The translations under genes and the position numbers were made by a program. A DNA stretch of 64,000 nt from Aplectana chamaeleonis (Eukaryota; Nematoda; Chromadorea; Rhabditida; Cosmocercidae): positions 21,001 through 85,000 of the forward strand of contig JAPDOI010000271.1 of the NCBI GenBank assembly GCA_029168955.1, in the 5' to 3' direction. Each line of letters starts with the position of its first letter. Position 1 is the stretch's first letter. The notes under the pieces are model-generated. The model worked only from the letters and a program-made list of their open reading frames with translations. It searched no databases and was not told the origin of the DNA. Below are positions 21,898 through 32,471 of this stretch, in pieces.

Positions 21898-22076
21898 GTT
21901 TTCTTAGAGACTCCATATAAATACCTTGCTCTCTAGGGTGGTGTACTCTAAACGTCCGGCTTGGAACAGGACGCTATGCGGAAGGGTTGTTTTTGAGCGT
22001 GGCGCGTGTTTGTACCATGCGCACCAAAGATAAGAAGTCGTCGCAGGGTGTGCTGAAGTGTCGGTTGACTATGCGA
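21898..22076 (-). repeat. Array-C boundary segment, copy 3
   Basis: More diverged copy of 8758-8940, bordering array C3. Confidence 0.7.
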
Positions 22077-22960
22077 GACCGCAGTAGGAGTACGCAGGAC
22101 GTCGTGGAACTACAGCAACCCTTCAGTAGGGGTGTGCAGGACGCCGTAGAATGTGTGCAGGACCTCAGTAGGAGTGTGCAGGACCTTAGTAGGAGTGTGC
22201 AGGACATCATGGGACCTGTGCAGGACCCCAGTAGGGGTGTGCAGGACGTCGTAGAATGTGTGCAGGACCTCAGTAGGAGTGTGCAGGACCTTAAAAGGAG
22301 TGTTCAGGCCATCATGGGACCTGTGCAGTACCCCAGTAGGGGTGTGCAGGACCTCAGTAGGAGTGTGCAGGTCTTTTTGGGACCTGTGCAGGACCCCAGT
22401 AAGGGTGTGCAGGACGTCGTAGAATGTGCAGGACCTCCAGTGGGAGTGTGCAGGACCTTAGTAGGAGTGTGCAGGACATCATGGGACCTGTGCAGGACCC
22501 CAGTAGGGGTGTGCAGGACCTCAGTAGGAGTGTGCATGACATTATGGGACCTGTACAGGACCTCAGTAGGAGTGCGCAGGATATCATGGAACGTGTGCAG
22601 GACCCCAGTAGGGGTGTGCAGGACGTCGTAGAATGTGTGCAGGACCTCAGTAGGAGTGTGCAGGACCCCAGTAGGGTTGAGCAGGACGTCATGGAATCTG
22701 TGTAGGGCCTTAGTAAAATTACACAGGACATCATGGAACGTGTGCAGGACCCCAATAGGGGTGTGCAGGACATCATGGAATGTGTGCAGGACCTTAGTAG
22801 GAGTGTGCAGGACATCATGAAACGTGTGCAAGACCCCTGTAAGGATGATCAGAACTTCGTGGAATGTGTGCAGGACATCAGTAGGAGTGTGCAGGACATC
22901 ATGAAGCGTGTGCAGGACCCCAATAGGGGTGTGCAGGACCTCAGTTCAATGTTCAGGACA
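22077..22960 (+). repeat. Satellite array C3 (42-bp units)
   Basis: About 21 monomers of family C, same orientation as C2 but more degenerate (substitutions such as TTACACAGGAC and irregular half-unit order). It is the shortest and apparently oldest or least homogenised of the three. Confidence 0.95.
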
Positions 22961-22988
22961 CCGTATGCAAGCCAGGCCTCCGAATCTA

Positions 22989-23306
22989 CAAGAACGATAG
23001 TTAAGTCCGCCAGAACAGGGCTACCGTAATCTCACTCGAGTTGGCTCTAAAATTTTCTAAGTTCTGACTCCGATTTCGCTTCATCTTCCCTACAGGTGGT
23101 GATGTTTCCCTGCTTTTTAGTCCAGGCAGATCCTCAACTGCTGACCCCTAGAGAAGGACGGTGTGTGAATCAAGACACACCGCTCTTCACTTCTTTTATA
23201 CTTTATCATTGATCAATTGGGTATCATCAAATTTGTTTACGAGAGCCGAATAACATCATTCCTGAGATTACGGTAGTCCTCTTCTGGCGCACTTAACTAT
23301 CGTTCG
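22989..23306 (-). mobile_element. TATA-bearing foldback element, copy 4
   Basis: Arms carry GAACGATAGTTAAGTCCGCC with AGGGCTACCGTAATCTC on the left, and the complement (GAGATTACGGTAGTCC, GGCGCACTTAACTATCG) on the right. It adjoins array C3. Unlike copies 2 and 3 it retains an intact TATA box. Confidence 0.8.
23159..23200 (-). promoter_or_regulatory. TATA box plus start-site hairpin (predicted)
   Basis: On the minus strand TATAAAAG (23200-23193) is followed after 22 bases by ATTCACACACCG, the same spacing as at 1920. CGGTGTGT (23159-23166) and ACACACCG (23175-23182) form a perfect 8-bp stem with an 8-base loop. Predicted transcription would run leftward into array C3. Inferred from conservation between two otherwise diverged copies. 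Confidence 0.5.
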
Positions 23307-23644
23307 CGCTGGAAATCAATTTCCATTTTTCAGGCTCAATTTCATGATTGAGCCCGGTAGACCACACTGGTAAACTTTGGCGAGTCAAAAACGTTGGACG
23401 ATGAGGTTAATATCCGCCACCAATTCTCACCAGTCATCTAGCCCTTTTTCCTAGAATGTTGGTGCGACAGTAAGATAACAGGAAAAATTGGTTACGGCAC
23501 GAACTCCACATGCAGAAAAACTCCGAAAGTGATTTTGGCGCGAAATTCAAATTCGTATTTACAATGTGTTCCGATTGACTTTTCTTTACAAATGAAGGTT
23601 TTTCATGGGCCCCTTCAACATTTTCTTTCACTAGAGGGGCCAAG
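23307..23644 (-). repeat. Duplicated module D, central segment, copy 3
   Basis: Shortened inverted copy of 5034-5544. It lacks the segment with the paired CCTAGACGG motif present in copies 1 and 2. No gene. Confidence 0.7.
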
Positions 23645-23822
23645 CTACGCAAAAACTCATAGAAATGATGGAAAACTCTGATAAAAGAGGCCTGATACTG
23701 CGCTATCAATCATTGTTTTTATTAGAGCTCTACGGAAATACTTCGACTGGTAGCCTCACCAATGGGACGTTCATTTCATTTCTGTCTTGAGTGGTGCGTG
23801 CCCCCCCCCCGTCTAGAAGAGT
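23645..23822 (-). mobile_element. MITE family G, truncated copy
   Basis: Keeps CTGATACTGCGCTATCAATC, CTTCGACTGGTAGCC and a C-run plus GTCTAGAAGA. The other terminus is lost. Confidence 0.75.
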
Positions 23823-24055
23823 GCCTAGAACCTGTACAATTGGGTCATTTGAAACTCATTTCTTCATTTTTCGACTTTTGAATTCAAAAAGTATATGCCT
23901 TGCATCTATTTGTAGGAAGCCGCGTTGCAACAATTATCTTGCAGTCTTAGCAGCGGAGCGGTTGTTTCTTCATTTGTACCACTATGTTTTCGAAAAAAAA
24001 ACAACTTGACTTCTGGAGCTCGACGATATTGTAGAAGGGAAACCCTTGTAAAAAG

Positions 24056-24862
24056 TTGTGAAATTTCTGAAAGTTGGGCTCCGCAGAAAAGGTCAAGGAT
24101 TTGGCATTGCTCCTAAATGTTGTGAAATTGTTTTATTGGATTTGGCTCTCAACTTGATTTTTTAAATGTAGTGAAATTGTCGAATTGATTTGGCTGTGAT
24201 GATACTATATGCAGATAACATAATCATTAAATCTAGTGAAATTGTTGCAAACGGATTTGGCAGGAGCCCGATGAATTATCACAGTCAAATCACGCGTCAG
24301 AAGGGGTTTTTCTTGGAGCGCATATTGAATCAAATGAGAACAAGAATAACTCTAGCAGAGAAACCTTTCCATACAATGTGAACCTTGAAAGCGTTGAGGA
24401 CACGAAGACACAGCGTCAGTAGCTAATAAATTGCGTTAGATTTCGTTTTCGTGATTTTTATCTAATCGGTGAGGGAAGGTCTGGTACCTTAGTGGGAGCT
24501 ACACTGAAAAGGCAGAATAACATTCGAAAACCTTATTTCTAGCCCATAAGGCCACGTTTCATTCAATGTTGGCTGAGGATTATTGTTTTCTTTTTGTCTT
24601 CATTCGCTCGCCAGAGGACCTTCTGACGCGTGATTTGACTGTGATAATTGATAGAGCTCCTGCCAAATTCGTTTGCAACAATTTCACTAGATTTAATGAT
24701 TATGTTGTCTGCATATAGTATCATCACATCCAAATCAATTCGACAATTTCACTACATTTGGAAAATCAAGTTGAGAGCCAAATCCAATAGAACAATTTCA
24801 CAACATTTAGGAGCAATGCCAAATCCTTGACCTTTTCTGCGGAGCCCAACTTTCAGAAATGG
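24056..24862. mobile_element. Long-arm foldback element FB2, copy 2
   Basis: Same orientation and structure as 3768-4580: arms start CTGAAAGTTGGGCTCCGC and end with the complement. The middle contains CTCGCCAGAGGACCTTCTGACG and GGTCTGGTACCTTA. A few substitutions break the near-perfect arm match. Confidence 0.88.
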
Positions 24863-25096
24863 TACTTGCTTATTAGCATCCAAATTCAAAAACAAATTGT
24901 TAGAACTATCTCCATTCGCAGCTCAGCAGAGCTTTTTCATATCAGATTCATGGAATCGAAGCGGCTGTTCTGCGAAGGAAATGGGCAACGGAAACGAAAT
25001 AATGAGTATGTAAAACTGCTTTGTTCCACTGATGTGAAATTGTCCAGATGGAATGGAAGGTAGTTTCTGACTGTCCCGGTTTTAAGTTAGTTTCAT
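24863..25096. other. Unassigned sequence
   Basis: Plus-strand open frame to 25063 begins inside the FB2 arm and is not recognised. No motif. Confidence 0.4.
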
Positions 25097-25288
25097 TTGA
25101 AAGCGAAGAACTGCAGGCAGATTCTGCATCCGGCTGTAGGCCAGCAGGCTTTCATGATTATCGACCGGGCTGGCTACGTCTGGGCGACCAACTATAACCG
25201 GGGCCTAAGGTCCCTGTCAGAGTTGGTTGAGAAAATCACCGTGGCCAACCCGTTCGATACGTATGAAAAACATGGAAGGTGCAAATAA
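25097..25288 (+). CDS. Possible terminal exon or gene fragment, unknown
   Basis: An open frame ending at TAA 25286-25288 with non-repetitive, protein-like composition. Its last ~45 codons include IDRAGYVWATNYNRGL and ITVANPFDTYEKHGR and use GC-rich third positions unlike the AT-rich flanks. There is no ATG at the open-frame start. Possible splice acceptors are CTGCAG near 25125 and CTGTAG near 25140. I do not recognise the family. It could be a last exon, an exon fragment carried by a repeat, or chance. Low confidence. Confidence 0.25.
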   Translation: MKAKNCRQILHPAVGQQAFMIIDRAGYVWATNYNRGLRSLSELVEKITVANPFDTYEKHGRCK

Positions 25289-25559
25289 CACCCGGTGTAG
25301 CCAGATGTGGCTGACGCGATCAATATGAATGAATTATGTGGAACGATATCATCGATATCATTCATTTCTTAGCTAATATCATGTGAACATCGGTCTTGTC
25401 AGCCACATCGAGTGATTTTTCTGAGATAGTTTTACAACAGTTTGGGTCATTGATTCTTGTGACCACAGAAAGAGGACTGATCTAGTGCGGAGATGAAGAG
25501 GTCTTTGTTCGAAATTCTTGCATGGGATATTACAGCGTAATATCAAGAAAAAGTGAACA
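25289..25559. other. No gene seen
   Basis: AT-rich. Short palindromic ATCGATATCATTC-type text near 25345; nothing else supported. Confidence 0.4.
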
Positions 25560-26272
25560 ATTCTGTAAAAAAGGGGTCTCCCAAGCAAAAGTGGTTTGGT
25601 TCGCGTTACAAATGCTTCAACAAAAAGGGAACAATAGGAAAGCGGAATGAGGAGAGTCTACAAGAAATGAACAATATCCTCCAAGAACTCTTTTCTTTTT
25701 CGAAACTTCCAAACAGCGGAAACAAACCGTTGTGGTATTTTACGAGGAAGAATTGACTGGTTCCCTAAAACAATTTAACATCATCTCCCCTTTTAATGAT
25801 AGCTATTAGATATTTCCTTTGTGTGCGTGAAACTCCAGTTCATATATCCACTTTATAGGGAATTTTCGGTGTATTAACACCTTCTTCAGCCTATAATTAT
25901 GACAACTACATGCATGCGTACAATGAGAAACGACCCAACAAGTAAGGTTAACTAACCCGCTGTGGTGGTTAGAATGAAAGTCTGTAAAATTGTTACTTAG
26001 ATAGCTATTAGGTTCACATGCATATATACATATTTTATCGGCACTCACATAATCAAAGTCCTTTATGGAGCCAAAAGCGCTTCCTCATAGAGAACCACAA
26101 CGGTTTGTTTCCGCTGTTTGGAAGTTTCGAAAAAGAAAAGAGTTCTTGGAGGATATTGTTCATTTTTTTGTAGACTCTCCTCATTCCGCTTTCCTATTGT
26201 TCCCTTTTTGTTGAAGCATTTGTAACGCGAACCAAACCACTTTTGCTTGGGAGACCCCTTTTTTACAGAATT
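25560..26272. mobile_element. Inverted-repeat element, ~195-bp arms
   Basis: Arms 25560-25755 and 26080-26272 are near-exact complements (AATTCTGTAAAAAAGGGGTC, CAAATGCTTCAACAAAAAGG, GCGGAAACAAACCGTTGTGG). The ~325-bp centre is AT-rich with short stop-rich frames. No transposase. Family not recognised. Confidence 0.85.
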
Positions 26273-26732
26273 ATCTTTAGGCATCGGTATTATCTATTAT
26301 CGGTATTATCTATCGATATCTCCACGGTTTACGGAAGGCCGGGTGCCCTATATAGCAAGGCATGCTTAAAAAGGACACGAAAGACGCGTTTTTAAGCCAA
26401 AATAGGCTCTCCCTTGTTTACGTTGATTTTAGAACGTGGAGGAATCGACCGCTAAAAGGATGGTACCTATCAGTGCAATGAAGCAAACAGCTCACTTATC
26501 AGCACTTCCTTCACTTGATCATTCCTATAATCTGAGTCTTAATTTGATCCTTTCAAGGGGCGGATCTGGGGCACGGGGCGTGTCTGGGGCACCAAAACGC
26601 TTGTTTGCAGTCGTTATTTTGCCACTCCTGGCTTGTTTTCTACCGTTCCTTTGGCACTGGGAGCCTAGGATCCTTCTCCCCTATCATTTTACTGTGGGAA
26701 GTCAACGAGGATGATCATCGTGAACCCTGCCT
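26273..26732. other. Unassigned; ends in a K-type terminus
   Basis: Contains duplicated CGGTATTATCTAT at about 26285-26315. Also contains a lone CATCGTGAACCCTGCCTTTA (26714-26733), which is the terminus of a K-family MITE abutting the next element. No gene. Confidence 0.5.
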
Positions 26733-27223
26733 TTAAAGGCACAGTACACCCTCAGATATGAATTTTGAGATTTTCATGTAATTGTGTAGAGGACCCCACC
26801 TGTATAACACGTGCCAAATGCCAGCTCTCATTTCCTCCAAATAAGCGAGATGTAAGCGACTACCACAGGCCCGACCCCCTCCGCTCACCACCACAGGCCC
26901 AACCTCCTAACAGATTTTTGAACTCGATAGCGGCTCGATGGATGGATGAATTCCAACGAGTTGTCGTTCTTCAGTCCATTACCTGACTGTCTCCTTATTC
27001 TGGCTTTTTCTCACGCAAGGATTGCGAATGAAGAGAAATACAGGCCTGAGACAACTCGTCCACCAATTTTCACCCACAAAATACAGGCATCTTTGAAGAG
27101 CCATAACTCTGTTCAAAGCGGGTCTTGGACGATTTCAGAGATACCACTGTGATCAGCGTGTGACTCTCTTCGAGATAAGCATAAAATCTAAAAATTCTTT
27201 TTCTGGGTGTTCTGTGCCTTTAA
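26733..27223 (+). mobile_element. MITE family H, copy 1
   Basis: Ends TTTAAAGGCACAGTACACCC and GGGTGTTCTGTGCCTTTAA form inverted termini next to TTAA-like sites. The interior has GAGACAACTCGTCCACC, AGCCATAACTCTGTTC and GACGATTTCAGAGATACC. It is related to the element at 42744 and to the interior of 46538-47030. Confidence 0.8.
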
Positions 27224-27365
27224 GGCCCCCGTCATAGTCGGCCGAAAACCGGCCGACCTAGTCCCACCCGGTCGATGTCAGAAAAAGAAGAAATAAAGTG
27301 ATAAAAACCATTCCCAACCGATGAAATTCCACCTTCTCTATGTCGTGCTTGGTCGTATTACTCTG
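27224..27365. repeat. GTCGGCCG inverted-repeat fragment
   Basis: AGTCGGCCGAAAACCGGCCGACC forms a short palindrome like the termini of the element nested at 28314. Confidence 0.4.
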
Positions 27366-27447
27366 CCAATTCGAGACTTGATGCTTCGGGGAAAGCGGCC
27401 TTTATCACGCTCTGTTATCATTAGGCATCAAATTCACCTTTAGCGCC
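27366..27447 (+). repeat. Dispersed repeat fragment, second copy
   Basis: Match to 3480-3556 (AATTCGAGACTTGATGCTTC to TTAGGCATCAAATTCACC). Confidence 0.7.
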
Positions 27448-27590
27448 TTCGTCAAAGCTCATCCGCGCAAGGGATGAATTTGCTGAGCGGTTGGATATCA
27501 CTCAGCGCAAAGGCTGAAATAACCGCCGTTGCTGGCATCTCAGAAATTTCTAAACAAGTGAAAACATCTTAGCGAAAACATGATAGAACG

Positions 27591-28174
27591 ATTATCTAAC
27601 TGTTTTGCTCCGCTACGAGAGGTTCATGATTTGGCATAACAATATTTATGAGAAACTCGTCAAATGAAGTGAAATACTTGGTGCATTTGATTTGTCATGG
27701 GATTTAACTCAGAAGAAACACTAAAAGCTCGATGAAATGATGTACCGTAGATTCGGATGTGCGCTTTCTTACCAAAAATTGAAAATTGAGTGTCGTTTTG
27801 AAAGGCCAAATCACGCGGTTTTCTGAAAACTATTGATTGCTCACTGTCGAAGTTTGCTAGTCTGAGTTCCTTGGAAAATTATGTTGTTCCTTCCACCGCA
27901 ATTTTCATTTTTTCGACGAATATATGTTTGTGTAGGCTCAGTAAGACGCGCGTGATTTGGCTTGTCAAAACCATCCCTAATTTTCAATTTTTGGTAAGAA
28001 AGTGCACATCCGAATCTACGAAACATCATTTCATCGAGCTTTTAGTGTTTCTTCTGAGTTAAATCCCATGAGAAATCAAATGCGCCAAGTATTTCACTTC
28101 TTTTAACGAGTTCCTCATAAATATTGTTATGCCAAATCATGAACCTCTCGTAGCGGAGCAAAACAGTTAGATAA
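27591..28174. mobile_element. Long-arm foldback element FB3
   Basis: Arms of about 225 bp (27591-27815 and 27948-28174). Shared text: ATTATCTAACTGTTTTGCTC, GAGAGGTTCATGATTTGGC and CACTAAAAGCTCGATGAAAT. The arms carry ATTTGGC and AGTGAAAT blocks like FB1 and FB2. No coding capacity. Confidence 0.85.
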
Positions 28175-28227
28175 TTTCATTTCATTTTAACTAAGGTTTC
28201 CTTAAAAGAAAGGAAGAAGTTAATAGG

Positions 28228-28592
28228 GCACTATCCTAGACGGGGAGGGGGGCCACCCACGATTCAAGGCAAATTAAATGAACCACCAATTGGTGAAGCC
28301 CCTTTCAAAGTTTGCCGGCCGAGGTCGGACGACTCGTTATCGATTTTGATAAATCAGAATAGGTAAGATGGATAGGATAGGGTAGACAGATGGTAAATAT
28401 TCGACAGCAAGTCGTCCGACGTCGGTCGGGCAAGTGTGAAATGGGATTAAGAAAGTATTTTTGTAGAGCTTTTATGAAAACAATGATTGATAATGATTGA
28501 TAGCACTATTAGGCATTTTATATCAGAGTTTCTCGTCATTTCTATTTTCTATCAATAAGTTTTGGGTGCCCCCCCCGTCTAGGATAGACCCG
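28228..28592 (+). mobile_element. MITE family G with a nested insertion
   Basis: Ends GGGCACTATCCTAGACGGGG and CCCCCCGTCTAGGATAGACC. The interior is split after CACCAATTGGTGAAGCCCCT by a second element (28314-28432) and resumes with GAAAGTATTTTTGTAGAGC. Confidence 0.8.
28314..28432. mobile_element. Small inverted-repeat element nested in MITE G
   Basis: About 119 bp with termini GCCGGCCGAGGTCGGACGAC and GTCGTCCGACGTCGGTCGGG. Non-coding. Shows the order of insertion (this element is younger than its host MITE). Confidence 0.75.
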
Positions 28593-28639
28593 AAAACAGG
28601 ACGTTCATGGCCTTTCTGCCCATCGCACCTGCTCGGCAT

Positions 28640-28995
28640 TGTAGGACACACGTAACTTTCCCCGGCGCCCTGCGCTCTCCCAGTTGGGTTCCGTCCACAG
28701 TTCACGGCGCTCTGTGGACTCCCAGTTGGGTCCCGCCCACTTTTACCGGCGCGCTGTGCACTCCTACTTGGGTCCCGACCATTTTTTCCGGCCCCCTACG
28801 CACTCCCAGTTGAGCCCGAACCACTTTTGCCGGCGCGCTGTGCACTCCCACTTGGGTCCCGTCCACAGCTCTCGGCGCTCTGTGGACTCCTAGTTGGATT
28901 CCGGCCACCTCTTTCGGCGATCTGCGCACTTCCAGTTTGGTCCCGACCACTTTATACAGCGCTTGGCGCACTTCAATTTGTGTTCCGCACACGGA
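28640..28995 (-). repeat. Satellite array E (42-bp units)
   Basis: About eight degenerate 42-bp monomers. On the minus strand the halves read GTGCACAGCGC then GCCGGTAAAA, and GTGGGCGGGAC then CCAACTGGGA. This aligns in register with family B (GTGCGCAGGAC, GCCGTAGAAA; GTGTGCGGGAC, CCAAGTGGAA). Orientation is opposite to arrays A and B. Confidence 0.9.
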
Positions 28996-29111
28996 GCATA
29001 TGGTCCCTGATGGACCTGAGGCACAACGTCTCTCGAGCTCTATTGAGTCTTATGACGTTATCACTCCATTTTTATTGAAAGACCGACCAAACTTCTTATC
29101 ATTAAATTCCT

Positions 29112-29282
<171 letters not shown>

Positions 29283-29410
29283 ATTTAAAATTCGCAATTT
29301 TTCGATATTTCGAGACCCTTTGCGGGAATTTTTCTGAAATTTGGGTAATGTTGAGAACCCTTACTGCTCTATATTTTGTAAAAATCCCTTCTTTCAAGAT
29401 TTCTCCCGAA

Positions 29411-30037
29411 CCAACTCAGAACGTCGGAGGGCCGCGTCCCCGTACCCACCACTCAGCGAGGCGTGGCCCCCCTCCGCGCCTGGCGCCCAACAGGTCCCCG
29501 CCCCAGCCCCATGACTCATAATGGGCGCGAAGCCCGGACATCCAAGCAAAAGGGCGCGGGGCCTGGGCAGAACATTTCCGCGGTATCATCGCTTAAGTGA
29601 TTGATTCCTTGTATAACGATCTGCGGGAACCATCCCTCCCACACCCTGGGCGGGTGCTCTACCTTTCTCCAAAATTTTCGAAGCCCCATGGTGGGTGTCC
29701 CATTCAAGTCTATTCGATAGACTGGGAACTTACCTTACTGCCACCGCGCGAAGTGCGCGATGATGTAAGTACTTACTCGAGGCTGCCTGCAGTGAACTTA
29801 TCATAAAATTGTGCTCCGTATGTGGCACGGGTTTGATTCTAGCGTTCAACGTGTAATACGATTTGCCTGAGCGAACATGTTTTCCTCTGTTTCAAATTTT
29901 CTCTGCAGGACCGAGCTAACGAAATTTGGTGGCGCCCCCGCCTCGCGCCTGATAATTCTCCGCTCGCAAAACATGGCCCCCGCCGCTCGCCCTTGGTCGG
30001 AAATTCTCGGGGGCATGGCCCTCCGACGTTCTGAGAA
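29411..30037. mobile_element. Inverted-repeat element, ~31-bp termini
   Basis: CCAACTCAGAACGTCGGAGG (29411) pairs with CCCTCCGACGTTCTGAGAAG (about 30018-30037), with further pairing through GGCC and CCCCG. The interior is GC-rich near both ends and contains GCGCGAAGTGCGCG at about 29742. No transposase. Confidence 0.6.
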
Positions 30038-30157
30038 GACTCTGGAATGAGGGGTGTGCTCAGAAGCAATCCTTTTCCAAACCAGGATAGTATTGGAAGC
30101 CATTTGTTTGACAGCCTCAAAGTTAGTCGGTATGGGATCAGTGGTACTCCTCAACTT

Positions 30158-30647
30158 AGAGGCAGTGTTCACGATGATTTTAGTTTCCGATTTTTTCACA
30201 TAAAACAAAACGTTGGCCTCCAAGTGTTATCAGAATTACGAAGAAACGGCGAGAAACGCATTAAAACGCCGTATTTGAGTGGCACTATTCTCTGGGCTGG
30301 ACTAGTTGTCCGATTGGGTGAACATGTTCCCGGGGGTTGTGAGCGGTGAAAAATGGGGTCAGCCGAAAATGGAAAAATATTTTATGCAAAACAGTTTTAG
30401 TCAGGGTCCGAAGGAAGGGACGGAATAATAGATTGCAGAAAATGGCAAAGGACGGGTCCACAACATGTTTCATCGTCACAACGTACAGTTCCCGTGAGAG
30501 TAAAGTGGCGGAGTGAGAGTAAAGGATTTGGTGCCTTTCTGGTCCGTTTTTCTCAGTTTCTCCGTTATTTTGGTTCTACCCGGGGGTCAATTAATCGATA
30601 TAGCGCATAATCTCAAAATTGAAGTTCATCGTGAACACTGCCTTTAA
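30158..30647 (+). mobile_element. MITE family K, copy 2
   Basis: Same structure as 2648-3137: GGCAGTGTTCACGATGATTT to CATCGTGAACACTGCCTTTAA, with GAAGAAACGGCGAGAAACGC and CTGGACTAGTTGTCC inside. Confidence 0.88.
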
Positions 30648-30896
30648 CATAAGCAGAGCCAGCACGCACCGTTGAGACATGTGTTTTCGCCCCACGTGTT
30701 CTCGATGCAGTAAGTTGATAAAAAGCGCAACGCTTGACACAAGCCATACCAGACACGATTTTAAAATACAAACATCTCTCAGTTCCCTCCTAGATTGCAA
30801 GGGGTGCATTCCCGAAAACTTGTTTCTTATTTGGCACTTAGGAATACGAGAGAACCGAAACCCTCCGTATCTGGTTATCACATTTCTTGTGTACTG
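30648..30896. other. No gene seen
   Basis: Short stop-limited frames only. No partner or motif recognised. Confidence 0.4.
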
Positions 30897-31170
30897 TGCT
30901 TATCTGGGTCATTCCGGTCCGCAATTGCGTCTTTACACGCTTTGCGGCCGCACGCGCTAGAGTCAATCGAGTTTCCAGCTCCAAAGCCGAGTCGATATGG
31001 CTTTTTTATGCAGTTTTCTTTAATTTTGTTTAGTTTCTAGTTTCTAAAACCCACCTAGAGTCAACAGATCGGCAGCTGCGGCGCTTGAAACTCTTCCGAC
31101 TCGAAAGCGCGCGGCCGCGAAGCGTTTCGAGACGCAATTGTGGACCGGAATTCGACCCAGATAAGCACCG
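30897..31170. mobile_element. Foldback element, ~60-bp arms
   Basis: Arms 30897-30958 and 31104-31170 share GTGCTTATCTGGGTC, TTCCGGTCC, CAATTGCGTC and GCGGCCGC on opposite strands. Non-coding centre. Confidence 0.75.
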
Positions 31171-31184
31171 TAGTTATTCTGAAT

Positions 31185-31875
31185 TTCTCCTAATAGCTTG
31201 AATGCCCCTCACTTCATGCGGTGCGAATACCGTTGTTCCATATTCTACCAGAGGTCTTACATTAGTTGTGTATGCCTTAGTTAACACACTCTTATTTTTC
31301 GTTGCCAAACCCTTGAGTAACTGGTAAGTGCGAGCGTTTGCTCTCCTGCAGGTAAATTTGTAGTGTTCAGTGAAATCCAGTTTGTTGTCGTAAGAGAATC
31401 CCGAATCGACTACTTACTATGGAAATAACATTGTTCACAACTGTTTAGCTTCGTGAAGATCACTCTTACCTACCCTCATGCGTTGGGTTTTTTCAGGAGC
31501 AAGAAGTAACATCCAAGAGTGTGTTCATTTGTCAACCTCATTGATAGCTTTCTGTAGATTATCTGAGGGATTCTCACTGATCTTACTGTAGATCTTGAAG
31601 TCATCAGCATATTGCATGGATTTGACACCAAGATCCTCGACAATTTCGCCTAGGTCGGTGGTGAAAATGGCAAAAAGTATCGGAGATAACTTTCCTTCCT
31701 CTGGCACACCACTATTGACTTCATGAACATCTGATCATAACTAATTTACCCTCAAGTGAAAAGTCCTACCACTCAAAAACTCTTCTATCGATTTTTAAGC
31801 ATGGATTGAGAACCAAACTTATTCATTTCATATATGAGTTTTCCATGCCTGACCCGATCGGATGCCTTGGAGAAA
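31185..31875 (-). pseudogene. LINE reverse transcriptase fragment (CR1-like)
   Basis: Remnant of a non-LTR retrotransposon ORF2 on the minus strand. Order from 31870 leftward: an RT core segment with FSKASDRVRHGKLI; then SGVPEEGKLSPILF, equal to the conserved SGVPQG-LSP block; then the catalytic YADD motif in MQYADDFKIY near 31610; then a thumb-like part (RMRVGK). The C-terminal connection ends with ANARTYQLLKGL and VRPLVEYGTTVF near 31250. Several stops and frameshifts break it (near 31730, 31525, 31440), so it cannot make protein. It lacks the endonuclease and the start. At 31875 it abuts an HR element. The CR1-like label rests on these motifs only. Confidence 0.85.
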
Positions 31876-32085
31876 TTGTGATGCGCTCGAAGCGCACACC
31901 AGAATTTGGCTTTGATCTCTCGCCCCGCGGATGCCCTACAATGAGATCCCCTATTCATACCGTCACCAGAGCTGTACACCATTCGATGCGTTGTAAGAAC
32001 TTACATATGTGTGCAAATTTTCATCTTAACTGTTCCCCGCTTTCCAAAGTTATGACCTCTCAAAGTACTCAAAAACGTTCTTCAA
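31875..32085 (+). mobile_element. GAA-hairpin repeat HR, truncated copy 5
   Basis: Starts AAATTGTGATGCGCTCGAAGC, so the hairpin stem is decayed. Continues through GATTTGGCTTTGATCTCTC and AAAGTTATGACCTCTCAAAG and stops before the CCGCCTC tract. Confidence 0.75.
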
Positions 32086-32175
32086 GTGCATACGCAAGTA
32101 CGTAAGCGCTAGAAACGAATCTGAAGTCCTTCTATCGATTTTTTTTCCAGATTACGGTAGATTAAGATGGGTATA

Positions 32176-32470
32176 GTCTACAGCAATGAAAGTAGGATCA
32201 GGTGAGGTTGCGGACTCGTCCTAACATACGGTAGTTTGTTAGTGGTCTCACTCATTTTCCAAAACAGCTGTGATAGATCGGTGAGTCTGTGTTTTCACCG
32301 ATATGACTACATTTGTGGAAGAAATGAAAACAAGTGAAAATGTGAGAGTGGAAACAAAAACTCACTGACCAATCTCAGTTATTACGAAAAAATGTGTGAT
32401 AACACAATTAGACTACAGTATGTTAGGAAGAGTCCGCAACCTCACCAGGCCCTACTTCCATTGCTGTACA
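32176..32470. mobile_element. Inverted-repeat element, ~60-bp arms
   Basis: Arms 32176-32236 and 32411-32470 share CTACAGCAATGAAAGTAGG, GGTGAGGTTGCGGACTC and CCTAACATAC on opposite strands. About 295 bp in all, non-coding. Confidence 0.8.
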
Positions 32471-32471
32471 C

